A stretch of DNA of 60,731 nucleotides from contig JAHEHE010000005.1 of the NCBI GenBank assembly GCA_024644725.1, positions 1 through 60,731 of the forward strand, read 5' to 3'. The notes beneath the pieces are model-generated. The model saw only the letters and a list, made by a program, of their open reading frames with translations. It was not told the origin of the DNA and did not search any database. This document shows positions 59,547 to 60,731 of this stretch, one piece after another; position 1 is the first letter of the stretch, and each line of letters opens with the position of its first letter. This DNA is from Flavobacteriaceae bacterium (lineage in GTDB: Bacteria > Bacteroidota > Bacteroidia > Flavobacteriales > Flavobacteriaceae). Both the position numbers and the translations under genes were made by a program.

Positions 59547-60132
59547 AATGAAGTTTCATATTGAAATTGAAATCTTCATGATTTCGTGGATTTCCCCAAA
59601 GAAATGATGAAATATGGATGTTTTTGACCTACCCGATTTCCGGTAATACCTTGGGCGAATGAAAAAAGTTTGATTGGTTTTTGAGCTTTGATGAGAAGAC
59701 CACCCTTCAATGTCAAAAACTTAAACAGGAGTTTAAGGCACTGAATAACAGGTTTATATGTTTTAATTCTCGCTCTGGTGCGGTTCCAATTTTTGACTAC
59801 CTGTTTTCGGTGATTTTTGAAAATCCCTTTTTTGGGGATTGTTTGGCATTCCAATTCCGCTTTACATTTGGACTATGATTTGACCGCAAGTTCAGATCCT
59901 TCTTTAACAGACAATCAACCGGAACGCAAAATTTATTATATGAGGTAAAACTACTTTTCTCTTCTTGTTCAGATTTAAAAGGCCAAAGCAGCCTGATCCA
60001 TTAAAAGGACTCGCAGGCCAAATTCAAGACACTGAAATCAGTTGAACCTTTTCGCTTCTCCGCTCACCGGCAGTTTTCCCATTTTTGAAATAAACTTTAG
60101 AGTTGAACAGTATTAACCTAAATATTTCAATT
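59547..60132. other. 586-base stretch without a credible gene
   Basis: No open frame with a plausible start, composition and family pattern is seen on either strand. One 92-residue minus-strand frame (59854-59576) is basic and low-complexity and looks like chance or decayed sequence. No tRNA, repeat array or insertion-sequence end was recognised. A non-coding RNA or a gene remnant cannot be excluded. Confidence 0.55.
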
Positions 60133-60471
60133 ATGAAAAAGATAACTTTAATCCTCGGTCTGACTTTAATGAGCCTTGCAGGTTACGCTCAGGAGTCAGA
60201 AAACGATTCAAACGATTTACAAAATCAAGAACGCGAATCCACATACATTATTGTACTCGATGATACCGTAGTAGACGACAATATTGATATGCTATTGAAA
60301 GGCAGTGAATTACATACGGATGACTTTGCAATGGAACCGTCACACGAATTGGTTCATGACGAGCAGGAGGACTTCAGCCTGGAAGGAAAGCTGGTGGAAG
60401 GAGCCTATTCCTACAACGAATATGCAATCAATCACAAGCCAGAATACAGGGTTTCCGTAGCCACTTCTTAG
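60133..60471 (+). CDS. small exported acidic protein of unknown function
   Basis: This 112-residue protein has a cleavable signal peptide (MKKITLILGLTLMSLAGYAQ). The mature part is strongly acidic (ESENDSNDLQNQE, DDTVVDDNIDMLL, SHELVHDEQEDF), with no Cys and no recognised domain. I start it at 60133 because the signal sequence begins there; a frame start at 60103 is unlikely. A second, similar signal-peptide gene begins 73 bases later, so this may be a small tandem family of exported proteins. Confidence 0.75.
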   Translation: MKKITLILGLTLMSLAGYAQESENDSNDLQNQERESTYIIVLDDTVVDDNIDMLLKGSELHTDDFAMEPSHELVHDEQEDFSLEGKLVEGAYSYNEYAINHKPEYRVSVATS

Positions 60472-60544
60472 TCGCATTACAAAAAGTTATCTTCTCTAAG
60501 CCAATTGAAAATCAACATAAACCATTAAAAATAAACACGCAGCC

Positions 60545-60731
60545 ATGAAAAAGACAGTTTTAATTATCGCTTGCGTCCTATCAGGAACAGCATTATTCGC
60601 TCAGGATGCAGGACAAAAAGAAAAAGTAACCAAGTATGTGACGACTTTTCCCAATGGAGAAGAAGCCATTACGATCACCGACAGATCCTCGACTGAAAAC
60701 CTGGAACTCGCATCAGCGGACAATTTTTACA
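60545..60731 (+). CDS. exported protein, 3' end cut by the window
   Basis: The first 62 codons are visible. A signal peptide (MKKTVLIIACVLSGTALFAQ) leads into DAGQKEKVTKYVTTFPNGEE and then AITITDRSSTENLELASADN. The N-terminus resembles that of the gene before it, in design more than in sequence. No domain can be named from this fragment. It lies in the same orientation, so the two may share a transcript. Confidence 0.75.
   Translation, partial: MKKTVLIIACVLSGTALFAQDAGQKEKVTKYVTTFPNGEEAITITDRSSTENLELASADNFY

Noticed and set aside
59576-59854. 92-residue minus-strand open frame in the long gap
   Set aside because: It is basic, low in complexity and has no family pattern, signal or promoter. 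It looks like chance in AT-rich sequence.
1-60731. CRISPR arrays, insertion sequences, prophage genes and attachment sites
   Set aside because: No direct-repeat arrays, transposase or integrase motifs, or terminal inverted repeats were recognised by eye.

Overview
The window looks like a chromosomal segment of a Bacteroidota bacterium, most likely a marine Flavobacteriales or Cryomorphaceae-type organism. This is inferred from four things: Bacteroidota-specific gene architectures (fused ccoN-ccoO, bacillithiol genes bshA and bshB1, an rocD/fahA/proline dehydrogenase catabolic set, a 'CRISPR-free' housekeeping layout), lipoprotein and '..FAQ'-type signal peptides, the recurrent promoter -7 box TAnnTTTG with a TTG about 19-21 bases upstream (the Bacteroidota sigma-A signature), and a mid-40s percent GC by eye. 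No insertion sequence, prophage, CRISPR array or rRNA operon is visible. Apart from one tRNA-His gene, nearly every base is protein-coding.

Left part (1-8 kb): a leftward cbb3 cytochrome oxidase cluster (ccoI-ccoS-ccoNO-ccoQ-ccoP) is divergent from a Crp/Fnr regulator. It is followed by ornithine aminotransferase. From 8 to 13 kb, rightward genes encode an AcpH-like protein, gamma-glutamyltransferase, a trans-sulfuration PLP enzyme and BshB1, then tRNA-His and a secreted repeat protein. From 13 to 20 kb come uvrA, an ECF sigma factor followed by a 46-residue microprotein, an endonuclease III with no cysteines, a Bcp peroxiredoxin and a conserved protein of unknown function.

From 20 to 30 kb lies redox metabolism: proton-translocating transhydrogenase (three subunits) and a two-subunit NAD-linked formate dehydrogenase, separated by a metallo-beta-lactamase-fold hydrolase with an apparently leaderless promoter. 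From 30 to 39 kb come envelope and housekeeping genes (NlpE-like lipoprotein, M20 peptidase, RF3, cyclophilin), an exported TlpA/sialidase-like lipoprotein pair, an idi-PTPS-peroxiredoxin operon and an adenine-deaminase-type enzyme.

The most distinctive blocks are in the right half. At 39.4-42.4 kb, kdnA-kdsB-kdnB form a complete 8-amino-8-deoxy-Kdo (Kdo8N) route, predicting an aminated LPS core sugar. At 43-44.6 kb, oxyR and dps are divergent, with a palindrome overlapping the oxyR promoter. At 53.7-56.8 kb, a GCS2-type carboxylate-amine ligase fused to two CBS domains is translationally coupled to an AstE/AspA-like zinc amidohydrolase. This looks like a make-and-break pair for an unidentified amide and is the best candidate here for an undescribed system. 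The window ends with mtnN, a LolD-like ATPase, sucC, a 590-base non-coding stretch and two small secreted proteins, the last one cut by the window edge.

Thiol and peroxide defence recurs across the window (bshA, bshB1, OxyR, Dps, two Bcp/PrxQ proteins, TlpA-like). Amino-acid catabolism also recurs (rocD, proline dehydrogenase, FahA, GlyA, GGT). All functions are assigned from motif recognition by eye. No database search or structure prediction was run.
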